Positions 10,901 through 19,672 of a stretch of 64,000 nt of DNA are shown here, piece by piece. Where the stretch lies: positions 89,996-153,995 of the forward strand of contig NZ_STFZ01000011.1 of NCBI RefSeq assembly GCF_005222845.1, given 5' to 3'. Origin of the DNA: Rhizobium sp. FY34 (GTDB lineage: Bacteria; Pseudomonadota; Alphaproteobacteria; Rhizobiales; Rhizobiaceae). Made by a program: the position numbers and the translations under genes. The notes below the pieces were generated by a model. The model searched no databases, was not told the DNA's origin, and saw only the letters and a list, made by a program, of their open reading frames with translations. The stretch's first letter is position 1. Every line of letters starts with the position of its first letter.

Positions 10901-11376
10901 TTGGAGAGATCGAAAGGTGTGCGGGCGATCCGGCCTATCGCATCGTCGCAATCGAAAGCAGACATGTTCCGGCAATCGGAAATGACGAGTTCGGGCGCCA
11001 TATTGCCGTGAACCTGCTGCCAGGGCCTTGCCTCTTCAAGCGGAAATGCCGTTCGCAGCGGTTCATGCCGCGCGACAAGAATTTGAAGCGTGCGGATGAC
11101 GGCGTCGTGGTTCAACGGGCCTTCAATATGCCACCGGAACGGAATGACATAGGCCGAACTTTCCGGGAAGATCTTCTGCTGGAGCCAGAAATGCATCTGC
11201 GCTGGCGTCAACGGCAACCGCCCGGCAACACTGCCGACATCGCCATCATCCTGCGCAATTTCGTGCCAGGACATGCCGCGCGCTTCCAGCTGCGAACGCA
11301 GCCGTGCCCGCTGCTCGGGGTCAAGATTTGCGATGCGGGTACGCAATAGGGCAATTGTCTCGGCATTCGACATCAT
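7990..11376 (-). CDS. Nonribosomal peptide synthetase, C-A-PCP, predicted glycine
   Basis: Single-module synthetase of 1128 residues. Order: condensation domain with intact HHTVADGWS, adenylation domain with YTSGSTGRPKG and YGPTETTIW, then a carrier domain with LGGDSLLIV (phosphopantetheine site S1053). The ten pocket residues, aligned by eye to GrsA, read D-I-L-Q-L-G-V-I-W-K, nearly the published glycine code (DILQLGLIWN/K). There is no thioesterase, so the chain passes to another protein. It follows the monooxygenase gene by 10 bases, with AAGGA before the start, and precedes the MATE gene. Its place in the assembly line is probably directly after the PKS of the same operon, by gene order. 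Confidence 0.93.
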   Translation of the reverse strand: MMSNAETIALLRTRIANLDPEQRARLRSQLEARGMSWHEIAQDDGDVGSVAGRLPLTPAQMHFWLQQKIFPESSAYVIPFRWHIEGPLNHDAVIRTLQILVARHEPLRTAFPLEEARPWQQVHGNMAPELVISDCRNMSAFDCDDAIGRIARTPFDLSKAPLMRTHLLQLGENEHILVFVLHHTVADGWSRGILMREFSLCYAAVANGREPVLDPLPRSYSDFVRARQKWSGTKDYERQKQYWVNRLQSLEPQEFPADYPRHETADMASETLVKEISQDLMADVSGLAAKLGTTTFVVFAAVFQLLHHRYTGRRDLAVCVPVAGRTDPDMAGLIGLFTNTIVLRNDLSPALSFRDWTRRVQDDFANALEHQDYPFAELMDVLGSNREGVENSPFQISFQVQTQGYRQQNAQGFDLGNSSLRVVQEAVPVAEAKLDMSWMIMERASGALVTVEYRSGRFEAVRMERLLEHFENLLRSVLASPDALLPTFDYISAGEREGLLSSGALVARPLPVNCVHDLISSAARLHPEKIAIECADRSWTYSQIEEASDNLARALLTLDRPVKPGMRVAVSLPGQASGILSFLAIIKAGAVYVPIDPRHPADRIGYVLEDAAAALVLTNDAGLFPGIACIDPVHFLENQPDAELPAMPDNSDIYILYTSGSTGRPKGVPITHRGLLNQFQSMARHPGIGAGDRMLSVTTPAFDISVLEMLWPLSVGATGVMREPDLLLQPDKLGRTLGEYDISHFQATPATWRMLLDSGWEGKNSLTGLCGGEALDAQLAGRLIQKIGSLWNVYGPTETTIWAGALLVDEVHSRSGKVPIGGRLDNTSFLVLDAYMDPVPDGVPGELHIGGISLSRGYWNRPALAAEKFVPDPYDRTVTPGSRLYKTGDLVVRRPDGTLEFVGRTDFQIKLRGYRIEVGEIESLLQEEDGVDQVLVLLDANKEQLLAYVLLEDRSGKIDKGAMGIRLSRALSARLPRYMVPSHFILLEEFPMNANGKVDRKRLPLPDRSERAASEISSPGNRVEQALHDIWKKMLKREDIGVSDNFFELGGDSLLIVAMPARVRDALGVELDVTDFFRFPTLQTLAGHIMDLQQGKAAPSESARGRSDTRVQGRERQLQRRIRSGNFA

Positions 11377-11386
11377 CGCAAATCCT

Positions 11387-12454
11387 TCAGACCGCTATGG
11401 CAATGCGCATCGGCGGACGGTTCGCTTCCACGAGTTTCAGCAGAAATGGCAGGCTGCCCATGACGAGGTCATAATCCTGGACGAAATCGATCAGGCAGGC
11501 GATTTCATCGACCCCCATCTCCGCCAATGTTTCGACCGTCGACTGGCAGCTTTCTGGCGTGCCGATCAGAGACCTGCCTTTCATGAAGCCCTCAATGCCG
11601 AATTCGATCAGGCTGTCGAGGTCGTCATCGCTGAAATTATCAAGCGTTATGTCAACGCCCATGCTCCGCCCCAGACCTTCGAGCAGATGATAATGTGTGC
11701 GAAGATAGTCTCCGAAAGGTTTGGTAACATTTGATTTTACTTTTCCGGCATCGTCGCCCAGAAACGTGTGAACCATCATACTGACGGTTCCCGCCGCCGG
11801 ATCGTGCCCATGCTTTTCCCGCGATTTGCGGTAGGCCTCGATCTTCGGCGCAAGCGATTGTGTCGTCTCACCGAGCAGGGCCGTCAGAACATTGAGACCG
11901 CGGCGGCCTGCCTCGATGAACGTTTCCGTAGACTGGCATGCAACCCAGAAGGGGATGCACGACTGCACGGGCCGCGGCAGGGTTCTTGCCTCAACGATGT
12001 TGCCGTCCGCATCCTCGAATGCGACCGCCTCGCCGGCCAGAAGCCGGGTGATCTGTTCATAGGAGCGCCACATGGTGCTGCGGCGGTTCCCGTGCGGCTC
12101 CTTCGAAAAGACGAATTCATCTTTCGTCCAGCCGGCCGCAATCGCGATGCCTGCCCTGCCGCCGGAGAGATTGTCAACGACCGCCCATTCCTCCGCCACG
12201 CGCGCGGGATGATGCAGGGCGGCAACGACGCTACCGGCTCTCAATTGCACCTTGCGCGTGACCATCGCCAGCGCGGCACTCACGATCGAGGGATTGGGGT
12301 AAAGACCACCAAATGCGTGAAAATGCCGTTCCGGCACCCATAGGGCTTCGAGGTCATTTGCATCCGCAAACTGAGCGCTGTCCATCAACAGACGATAGTT
12401 TTCCTGACCCGGACGCGATCCGTCACCGTCAAAGTAAAAAAGGCTGAATTTCAT
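11387..12454 (-). CDS. Luciferase-like FMN-dependent monooxygenase, MupA/Atu3671 type
   Basis: Flavin enzyme of 355 residues with the bacterial-luciferase barrel: MKFSLFYFDGD at the start, ALWVPERHFHAFGGLYPNPS, QLRAGSVVAALHHPARVAEEW and GRAGIAIAAGW. These match the natural-product subfamily named after MupA and Agrobacterium Atu3671; members act on carrier-bound chains within PKS/NRPS lines. The gene lies between the PKS and the glycine NRPS. In the fabrubactin pathway a flavin monooxygenase (FbnE) was proposed to cause a Favorskii-like backbone rearrangement; an equivalent role here, hydroxylating or rearranging the ketide unit, is inference from context. The product could be a hydroxy-acid iron ligand. 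Confidence 0.88.
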   Translation of the reverse strand: MKFSLFYFDGDGSRPGQENYRLLMDSAQFADANDLEALWVPERHFHAFGGLYPNPSIVSAALAMVTRKVQLRAGSVVAALHHPARVAEEWAVVDNLSGGRAGIAIAAGWTKDEFVFSKEPHGNRRSTMWRSYEQITRLLAGEAVAFEDADGNIVEARTLPRPVQSCIPFWVACQSTETFIEAGRRGLNVLTALLGETTQSLAPKIEAYRKSREKHGHDPAAGTVSMMVHTFLGDDAGKVKSNVTKPFGDYLRTHYHLLEGLGRSMGVDITLDNFSDDDLDSLIEFGIEGFMKGRSLIGTPESCQSTVETLAEMGVDEIACLIDFVQDYDLVMGSLPFLLKLVEANRPPMRIAIAV

Positions 12455-12493
12455 CAGAATGATCCCGATTGTGTATGAGCGTTATCGGCGTCT

Positions 12494-15400
12494 TCACCGA
12501 CCGGCCTCGACCTCATCAAGCATCAAGGCAAGGATATCCGCCTCTTGGCTGCGGGCGTCGAGACCCTCCTGAATGACCCTGGCAAGGCCGGCGGCCGTCG
12601 GTGCATCGAAAAGCAGGGCTCGCATTGGAATTTCAACGTCGAAGCGCTTTCGAAGCCTGGCGACGACCTGGATGGCGAGCAGCGAATGCCCCCCGAGTTC
12701 GAAGAAATTATCGGCGACGCCGATGCCATTTATCCCCAGAAGCTCCGCCATGATGGCCACGACCTCTTCCTCAAGCGGTCCCTGCGGCGCGGCATAGGCG
12801 GCCGATACACCGCTTCGGGCGGATTTATGGCTGTTGTCCGTGGCGCCATCGGTCCCCTGAACATCCGCTGCCGGACGGTTTTCGAGATCATAGGGCGTCA
12901 CCACGATTGACGCCGGAGAAGCCTCAGAAAGGACCAGCGCCGTGACCTGCCAGACCTCTTCCGGGGTTATTTCCCTGTGGGCCGTCTGGCCAGCCTCCGT
13001 CGCATGGACCGACGCGCAGGCATCCCAGTTGACGGATTTCCAGACCGGGCCGGATCCCGGTCGTTTCGCGGAGACGAAGGCATCCAGATAGGCGTTTTCA
13101 GCGGCGTAATGACCAAGCCCCGTGCCGCCAACGATCGATGAGAGCGACGACTGGACGAGCACGAAAATGCCGCTGCGCTGCCCCAGAACGCGATCAAGAG
13201 CGTCAATGGTGCCGGATTTTACGGCTTGAAGGCTTTTGGTGTCGAAGTTTTCACTGCTTAGCAGTCCGAAATACTGGTCACCCATCGCGGCTGCGTGGAA
13301 AACACCCTTCACCGCGCCGAGACTTGTCTCCGCTTCCTCCAGCGAGGACCGAAGCCATTGCGCATCGCTGATATCACCGGAAAAGAGAAGGAAGTCCTTT
13401 CCAGGTGTCCCGAGCGACCGGAGCGTCTGGATGAAAAGGCTGACCGGATGGCGGGGGCTGTGGGATGCAAGCCAGCGCTCCCAGTCCGGCACAAGCGGAA
13501 TTCCCGCGCGACCTGCCAAAATGACTTTCGCCCCCGACTTGAGAAGGGCGCGGGCATAGACGAGCGCCAGCCCTCCCAGAAGTTCGCCTAGGACCAGATA
13601 GGTTTCGCCGGGCTTTGCAACAGCACCGTCTGCCGCACCGCTGAGTTCGACCCGCTCATGGGAGAGCGCAAACAAAATGCCGTCGCGAAGCGCATAAATG
13701 TGTTCGCCTTCGACAAAGGGGGAGCATATGACGTGCCGCAGGGATTTTGCGTCATCTGCGTTCGGCAGTCCCTGAAGATCAATGCTGCGGCATGACAATC
13801 CGGGCAGTTCTTGCCCCAGCATGCGCGTGAGCCCGTTGATCCTGGCCTTGGCCGGTTCGACACCATCGGCGGCAAAAATCCCGTGCATGGACCTGCCGAT
13901 GAATGTCACGTCCGGGCGTTGGCTGCCACCGGCAAGCGTTCGCGCAAGAGCAAGCGCAAACTTCCAGGCAGCGTCCGGCAGGTCCGCATCCGCCAAGCCA
14001 AAACCACTGATGATCTGATCCGGCGTCCAATTCCTTTTGGCGAGATCATCGAACACAGCACGGAGATGCTCGGCGCTCGCCGGATCAATTGTATAAGCTT
14101 TCTCCAAAGCACTGAATGCCGCTCCCTCACGCACAAGAACCGCATCGATGCCGTCTGGAATGTCGAAAAGAGCCTGCGCACCGAAAACGAGCCAGCGGCC
14201 TCGCGCGCTGGACGCAGCCCCGATCTTGAGCGGTCGTGTCTTCCACATGGCCTGATGGAACCATTCGGCCATCGGCCTGTGACTCGCAGGAACAGCCACA
14301 TCCTGCCGATGTGTGGGCGGCGCGATCCAGCATGATTGCCGCTCAAAGTGATAGCCGGGCAAACCGACACGGCGACGCGGCGATCCGTCGTAAAGCGCCT
14401 CCCACTGGATATCTATGCCCGCCAACCAGAGCTGTCCGAACGCCAGCAGCGCGTGGTCGGCCGCGTCAGACGTTGCGGCAAGATCCGGCAATGACGTCAC
14501 GATGCGGCAATCTTCATTCGCTTGCTGACGCGCTAGCCTTGAAAGCGTGGAGCCTGGCCCGACCTCCAGCAGAACGGGCGACGGAAGCTCGAGAATATGT
14601 TTGATACCCTCGCTGAAATTGACCGCCCTGCGAAGATGTTCGGCCCAATAGGCGGGATCTCGAGCCTCGTCCGCCCGCAGCCATTTGCCCGATAGATTGG
14701 ACATCACATCGATTGCCGGCGCAGAGAGATCGATGCCCTCGATCAGGCCTGTAAACTCCTCAAGAATGGGCTCCATAGCCGCGCTGTGAAACGCATGGGA
14801 TGTTCTGAGTGGCCGGCACCCAACACCGTCTTTCTCCAGGCGTTCGGCAAAACTCTGCAGAAGCTGAGTATCGCCAGCGACAACGCAATTGCCCGGCCCG
14901 TTCACCGCGGCGATTTCCAGCCGCTCGTCCAGCCTGGCACGGAGATCGGCCTCAGGCAGCATGACAGACAACATTCCGCCAGGCGTGCAAGCCTGCATCA
15001 ACCGCCCCCGCGCCAGCACGAGGAACATGGCATCCTTCAGGGAGAAAACACCAGCGAGGCAGGCGGCGACATATTCGCCAACGCTGTGGCCAATCATGGC
15101 CCGCGGCTGCAAACCCTTTTGCATCCACATTCTGGCCAGCGCATATTCAACAGCAAAGAGCGCAGGCTGGGCACGGTCGGTGCGGTCCAGTCCCGCATCA
15201 GAGGCATCCGCCGCTGCAAGAAGCAAAGCCCGCAGTCCAAGATCGTCCGGTATCAATGACAGGCATTCATCCAGCGCAACCCGAAAGTGTTCTTCCCGCT
15301 CATAGAGCGAGCGGGCCATTCCGACATGCTGGCTGCCTTGGCCTGGGAACATGAAGACCAGACTTGGATCATGCGGCGGGATCTGGCCTGTGGCGAAACC

Positions 15401-17056
15401 GGGTCCGGAGGCGGCTTTCAGTCTCTCGGAAGCGTCGGATAGCGACGCCGCAACCATGATGGAACGATGACTGAAGGTCTCGCGACCCGTCTGCAGCGTA
15501 TAGGCCACATCGGCAAGCGATACACCTTCATTGTCTCCAATTTTCGCGAGCGCATCCGAAAGGGATGATTGCATTGCCGCGAGCGATGCGGTCGAACGCG
15601 CCGAGAGCGGCAGCAGAACTGCCCGTGCATCACCCTCTGCCGGTTCCTGTCGCTCAGGTGCTTCCTCTATGATCACATGGGCATTGCTGCCCCCCATGCC
15701 GAAAGCGCTGATGGCGGCACGGCGCGGCCTGCCGGCATCGGCTCTCCAGTCGGACTTGCCTGCCACCACCCGAAAGGGACCGCTTTCAAAATCGCAGGCG
15801 CTGCTGGGCGTCGTAAAGTTGCCACTTGCGGGCAGGCATTCATGCCGCAAGGCAAGGACAGTCTTGATGAGCCCGCCAATACCGGCTGCGGCATCCATAT
15901 GCCCGACATTTCCCTTGAGCGAGCCGATAAGGCAAGTCCGGCCTTCCGCACGAAGCGACGGCCCGTAAATACGGTTCAGAGCAGTCAGTTCAATCGGATC
16001 GCCGATCGCGGTTGCGGTTGCGTGTGCTTCAACATAATCCACCGCAGAAGGAGCGATGCCCGCATTGGCCAGCGCTTTTTTGAGAACCGAAGCCTGACCT
16101 TTGACGCTCGGAGCCGTCAATCCGACCTTGGATCTGCCGTCATTTCCGATCGCCGACCCGGCAATGACGGCATAGATCGTATCGCCGGCCGCCTTCGCAT
16201 CGCCAAGACGCTTCAGGATCACCACACCAACGCCATTGGTAAATATGGTGCCGTTCGCGCACGCATCGAATGGCCGGCATTGGCCATCGGGAGCACCTAT
16301 GCCACCCGCCTCATAAAGATAACCGGCAGGTTTGGGCTGGCCGACCGAGACCGCGCCGGCCACCGCCATCTCGCACTCACCCGAAAGCAATGCCTGAGCG
16401 GCAAGATGCACCGACACCAGGCCGGTGGCGCAGGTTGCCTGAACGCCCACACTCGGACCATCAAGATCAAGATGGTAAGCAACACGCGATGCGATCATGC
16501 CGGAAACATTGCCGAGCCCCGCCTGCAGCGGCGCCACGCTGTCGCGCAGGGACGGGTCGGAATGGATATGGGTGAAATGATAATTCAGCGAACCGCCGGC
16601 ATAGACACCCGTGCGGCCCCGGCTCTTTCCGCTCCCATAACCGGCATGTTCGAGCGCATTCCAGGCGCACTCCAGAAACACCCGCTGCTGAGGGTCGAGC
16701 AATTGTGCTTCTCTTGGAGCATATCCGAAAAAACCGGCATCAAAAGCGGTCGGATCGCTGAAGCCGCCCCAGACCCTGACATAGTCAGGCTGTCCCGACA
16801 ATTGCGGGTCGACACCGGCACTTTCGAGATCGGCATCCGTTACCGCCGTCAATCCCGAGCCGCCATCGGCAAGCAACCGCCACAAACCGTCAATGTCATC
16901 GGCACCGGGGAAACGACCTGCGAGCCCGATAATCGCGACGCGCTCATCCTGACGTTTCTGGAAAGTCTCCAGACGCTGGCGAGCATCCCGCAATATAGCG
17001 AACAATGCCGCCTGATCGGGCTGACTGCCGACCCCAGCCTGTTGGTTTACGTTCAT
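12494..17056 (-). CDS. Type I polyketide synthase, KS-AT-(KR)-ACP
   Basis: One PKS extension module of 1520 residues. The ketosynthase has active Cys209 in ATCATGL and histidines in EAHATATAIGDPIE (usual HGTGT changed to HATAT, His kept) and GNVGHMDAA. The acyltransferase has GHSVGEY (Ser658) and TSHAFHS, the malonyl-CoA signature. A ketoreductase-like region follows: the NADPH loop is altered (LGELLGGLA instead of TGGLGGLG), while QSSLSSIVGG and HYAAENAYLDAF keep the Ser, Tyr and Asn. The carrier domain has ELGGHSL (Ser1458). It starts 41 bases after the FAAL-ACP gene, which probably supplies its starter. Reduction state of the product is uncertain. Confidence 0.92.
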   Translation of the reverse strand: MNVNQQAGVGSQPDQAALFAILRDARQRLETFQKRQDERVAIIGLAGRFPGADDIDGLWRLLADGGSGLTAVTDADLESAGVDPQLSGQPDYVRVWGGFSDPTAFDAGFFGYAPREAQLLDPQQRVFLECAWNALEHAGYGSGKSRGRTGVYAGGSLNYHFTHIHSDPSLRDSVAPLQAGLGNVSGMIASRVAYHLDLDGPSVGVQATCATGLVSVHLAAQALLSGECEMAVAGAVSVGQPKPAGYLYEAGGIGAPDGQCRPFDACANGTIFTNGVGVVILKRLGDAKAAGDTIYAVIAGSAIGNDGRSKVGLTAPSVKGQASVLKKALANAGIAPSAVDYVEAHATATAIGDPIELTALNRIYGPSLRAEGRTCLIGSLKGNVGHMDAAAGIGGLIKTVLALRHECLPASGNFTTPSSACDFESGPFRVVAGKSDWRADAGRPRRAAISAFGMGGSNAHVIIEEAPERQEPAEGDARAVLLPLSARSTASLAAMQSSLSDALAKIGDNEGVSLADVAYTLQTGRETFSHRSIMVAASLSDASERLKAASGPGFATGQIPPHDPSLVFMFPGQGSQHVGMARSLYEREEHFRVALDECLSLIPDDLGLRALLLAAADASDAGLDRTDRAQPALFAVEYALARMWMQKGLQPRAMIGHSVGEYVAACLAGVFSLKDAMFLVLARGRLMQACTPGGMLSVMLPEADLRARLDERLEIAAVNGPGNCVVAGDTQLLQSFAERLEKDGVGCRPLRTSHAFHSAAMEPILEEFTGLIEGIDLSAPAIDVMSNLSGKWLRADEARDPAYWAEHLRRAVNFSEGIKHILELPSPVLLEVGPGSTLSRLARQQANEDCRIVTSLPDLAATSDAADHALLAFGQLWLAGIDIQWEALYDGSPRRRVGLPGYHFERQSCWIAPPTHRQDVAVPASHRPMAEWFHQAMWKTRPLKIGAASSARGRWLVFGAQALFDIPDGIDAVLVREGAAFSALEKAYTIDPASAEHLRAVFDDLAKRNWTPDQIISGFGLADADLPDAAWKFALALARTLAGGSQRPDVTFIGRSMHGIFAADGVEPAKARINGLTRMLGQELPGLSCRSIDLQGLPNADDAKSLRHVICSPFVEGEHIYALRDGILFALSHERVELSGAADGAVAKPGETYLVLGELLGGLALVYARALLKSGAKVILAGRAGIPLVPDWERWLASHSPRHPVSLFIQTLRSLGTPGKDFLLFSGDISDAQWLRSSLEEAETSLGAVKGVFHAAAMGDQYFGLLSSENFDTKSLQAVKSGTIDALDRVLGQRSGIFVLVQSSLSSIVGGTGLGHYAAENAYLDAFVSAKRPGSGPVWKSVNWDACASVHATEAGQTAHREITPEEVWQVTALVLSEASPASIVVTPYDLENRPAADVQGTDGATDNSHKSARSGVSAAYAAPQGPLEEEVVAIMAELLGINGIGVADNFFELGGHSLLAIQVVARLRKRFDVEIPMRALLFDAPTAAGLARVIQEGLDARSQEADILALMLDEVEAGR

Positions 17057-17097
17057 CGGCGATGGCTCCGATCATCGATTGCATGAAAAGCGTGAGA

Positions 17098-19350
17098 TTA
17101 GTGGCGGCCTGTTCCGGCCTGCAGAAGTGACGAAAGGGCAGCCAGTTCGGACGACAGGTCGCTTTCGTCCAGTGGTTCGTCCGGCGGGCAATTCTGCGCC
17201 GGCTTTTCCTGCACTTGCGCCGTCACGTCGCCGTGGAGGAGATCGCTGCACACATGCTCCACCAGAGCATCAATCGTCGCATGCTCGAAAAACAGCGTCG
17301 GATGCGTTCTTGCACCCAGTTGACGCTCCAGCGTTCCGGCAAGGCCGACAAGCGCCACAGAATCCAGTCCCAGATCAAAAAAACCGGCATTTGCAGCAGG
17401 CAGGGTTCCGGCGGGAAGACGCGAGAGCCATGCGACTTCCTCCCTGATCCATTGCCGAAGCAGGATCGGATAACGGGAGCGGTCCACCTGAGCCAGTTGT
17501 TGCGCCCAGTCTGCCACCGCATCTGGCTCGGCAACCGGCGTGAAACTCGCCTGCGGTGCAGCCTCCCACCGCTCGACAACCTTGAGATTGCCGTTCAGCA
17601 GATCCTGGCGGCAGGCAAAACGCCGCACCTTGCCGCTTGGCGTGCGCGGCAGGCTGCCTGGGCGGATGAGGACGATGAGGGCAAGCTTGAGCTTGTGAAC
17701 ACGGGAAATGGAGCCGCGAATGGCTTGCAGCACGGCTTCGGCGTCCAGATTGCGCAAGCCGTCACGCGTGAGTTCACAGACGAGACCGACCTGCTCCTCT
17801 CCATCCACATCAAGCGCGAAAGCGCCAGCCCGCCCCTGTGCGAGTGCAGCATGAGAAGAGAAGGCCGTCTGCTCAATATCCTCCGGGTGATGGTTCTGCC
17901 CGCGAATGATAATGAGATCCTTAAGGCGGCCCGTAATGAAATATTGCCCCTCATGGCGAAAGCCGAGATCGCCCGTCCGGCGCCAGCCACCCTCACCTGC
18001 TATGTTCTGGTCGAAGCTTTCCGCACTTGCTTTCGCTCTCGCCCAGTAACCGGGAGTGACATTCGGGCCGCGGACCCACAATTCGCCGACCTGCCCATCG
18101 TCCAGCAACCGGCCCTCCTCGGGCTGCATGACAGTAATCTCGATATCGGCTCCAGGACGACCGCAGGCCGCCAGTTCGATTGCATCATGCTCGGCCGCAG
18201 CAGCGGCAAGAGGCAGCGCACGTCCCTGTTTCGCCAGCGTTTCACGCTCGAAACACCGCAAATATGGCGGATCGGACGGAGCATTTCCGGTTAGGAAAAG
18301 CGTGGCTTCCGCCTGGCCATAGCAGCAGTAGAAGGCTTCATGCCGGAAGCCATGGCCTGCAAACAGGGCACTGAAGCGCCTCAGCGTTTGCGGGCGCACG
18401 GGCTCAGCACCATTATAGGCGATCCGTATCGTGGAGAGATCAAGCTGCGCGGCGCCTTCTGCACTGTAGCGATCGGCGCAATGCTCATAGGCGAAATTCG
18501 GCCCGCCGATGATGGTCGCCCTGTTTTGCGTCGCAAGCTCAAGGAACCGCAGTGGCCGCCTGAGAAAGCTGGCAGGCGCCATGATCGACACCGGAAATCC
18601 GTTGAAGATCGGCGACAGGATGCCGTCGATCAGCCCCATATCGTGATAGTGAGGCAACCACGTCGCAGACCGATCCTCGGGGCCATAGTGAAATGCAAGG
18701 CTGATCTGCCGCAGGTTGGCCATCAGGTTGGCATGGGTGACCATGACGCCTTTCGGATCGCTGGTCGAACCGGATGTATATTGCAGAAATGCAATCCGGC
18801 TTCCGTCGAGAACGGCAGGTACGCCTGTTGAAGGCGTTAGATCGTGCAGCGGCACGGTGGGATCGGCGCCTGACGGCGCAAGGCAAAATCCGTGGCCGAC
18901 AGCCCTTTGCAGCGGCTCAAGAAGCTCTTTCAATTCAGCAGCGCAAACAATTCCCGAGATGCCGGCGTCTTTAGCAATATGCAACCATCGGTGTATTCCT
19001 TCATTTCTCCGCGGCGCCGGGACAGGAACCGGAACAGCACCGGCATGCAGACATCCGAGAAAGGCCGCGATGAAGGCGAGACCAGGAGGATACACGATAA
19101 GGACCCGGCCGCCCTGCCCGAAGAGACCCGTCCTGGAAACCTCAGCAGAAACAATCTTAACGCGAGAATTCAACTCACCCCATGACCAGCCATCACTTCG
19201 GCATTCACCAATTGCCCCTGGGTCATCTGGATAAAAACGGAAAGCCTCATCCGTCGGCCGGGCGGCGGCCATATCCTCAAGCCTATGTATTATAGTTATA
19301 AAATCCCGTCCTCCAGATGGCCTTCGAGCGAACATAGGTATGATCTGCAT
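17098..19350 (-). CDS. Fatty acyl-AMP ligase with C-terminal ACP (FAAL-ACP loading protein)
   Basis: Starter protein of 750 residues. The ligase domain has YTSGSTSDPKGVMVTH, the FAAL hallmark LPHYHDMGL, YGQAEATLF and C-terminal TPSGKVRRF; the carrier domain has DLGLDSVALV (Ser664). FAALs adenylate free fatty acids and hand them to an ACP, so the product should carry an acyl tail. It is the first gene of the minus-strand operon and lies 41 bases before the PKS. The start at 19350 is preferred over 19410 because CAGGAG precedes it at 9 bases and the family homology begins soon after. Chain length cannot be predicted from sequence. Confidence 0.92.
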   Translation of the reverse strand: MQIIPMFARRPSGGRDFITIIHRLEDMAAARPTDEAFRFYPDDPGAIGECRSDGWSWGELNSRVKIVSAEVSRTGLFGQGGRVLIVYPPGLAFIAAFLGCLHAGAVPVPVPAPRRNEGIHRWLHIAKDAGISGIVCAAELKELLEPLQRAVGHGFCLAPSGADPTVPLHDLTPSTGVPAVLDGSRIAFLQYTSGSTSDPKGVMVTHANLMANLRQISLAFHYGPEDRSATWLPHYHDMGLIDGILSPIFNGFPVSIMAPASFLRRPLRFLELATQNRATIIGGPNFAYEHCADRYSAEGAAQLDLSTIRIAYNGAEPVRPQTLRRFSALFAGHGFRHEAFYCCYGQAEATLFLTGNAPSDPPYLRCFERETLAKQGRALPLAAAAAEHDAIELAACGRPGADIEITVMQPEEGRLLDDGQVGELWVRGPNVTPGYWARAKASAESFDQNIAGEGGWRRTGDLGFRHEGQYFITGRLKDLIIIRGQNHHPEDIEQTAFSSHAALAQGRAGAFALDVDGEEQVGLVCELTRDGLRNLDAEAVLQAIRGSISRVHKLKLALIVLIRPGSLPRTPSGKVRRFACRQDLLNGNLKVVERWEAAPQASFTPVAEPDAVADWAQQLAQVDRSRYPILLRQWIREEVAWLSRLPAGTLPAANAGFFDLGLDSVALVGLAGTLERQLGARTHPTLFFEHATIDALVEHVCSDLLHGDVTAQVQEKPAQNCPPDEPLDESDLSSELAALSSLLQAGTGRH

Positions 19351-19469
19351 CAGAAAAAACTCCTGGCGTCGAGCCATCAACACTCGCGATGTGCAATCAT
19401 AGAATGGCACCCATCCTGACTACCAACACTCACTCGCCAGCAGCAGGCCTCGCTGCCCGCTGCGTCTCG

Positions 19470-19497
19470 ATGACAACAATTACCTCTTGCATATAAT
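19470..19497 (+). promoter_or_regulatory. Predicted sigma-70 promoter of the plus-strand biosynthetic operon
   Basis: ATGACA (-35, 19470-19475, five of six consensus bases), 16-base spacer, perfect TATAAT (-10, 19492-19497). It faces the NRPS-reductase gene at 19673. The palindromic operator begins inside this -10 element. Confidence 0.55.
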
Positions 19498-19516
19498 TCT
19501 TGATTCCCTTAGTCAA
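19488..19516 (-). promoter_or_regulatory. Predicted sigma-70 promoter of the minus-strand biosynthetic operon
   Basis: On the minus strand: TTGACT (-35, 19511-19516), 17-base spacer, TATGCA (-10, 19488-19493). It faces the FAAL-ACP gene. Its -35 lies within the right arm of the palindromic operator, and most of its spacer is covered by the operator. Confidence 0.5.
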
Positions 19517-19520
19517 GAAT
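19496..19520. promoter_or_regulatory. Palindromic operator TGA-N9-TCA (iron-responsive, RirA/Rrf2 type)
   Basis: A perfect 8-base inverted repeat, ATTCTTGA and TCAAGAAT, separated by TTCCCTTAG. The core TGA-N9-TCA is the published IRO motif bound by the Rrf2-family iron regulator RirA in rhizobia. It overlaps the -10 of the plus promoter and the -35 and spacer of the minus promoter, so one bound repressor could shut both operons. Which Rrf2 protein binds (a RirA elsewhere in the genome or one of the two encoded at 5373 and 5945) is not known. Confidence 0.75.
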
Positions 19521-19672
19521 AAGAAATTGAAATTGACGACCGGCTTCAGGCAGCTGAAAATGCAATTATTAGTTGTTTCATCCATGAGAAATCTGCTGCG
19601 CACGGACGGCCAGGAAAGGCAAGCCGCTCGCTCTCCGGATCGCGTGAAGCTGACACTGGCAAGGGGCGGCCT

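Noticed and set aside
9748..11349. Long plus-strand open frame of 533 codons
   Set aside because: It lies antisense to the glycine NRPS, has no recognisable domains and no upstream ribosome site; GC-rich codon use creates such mirror frames.
15569..17086. Long plus-strand open frame of 505 codons
   Set aside because: It is antisense to the ketosynthase and acyltransferase part of the PKS, whose motifs are unmistakable on the minus strand.
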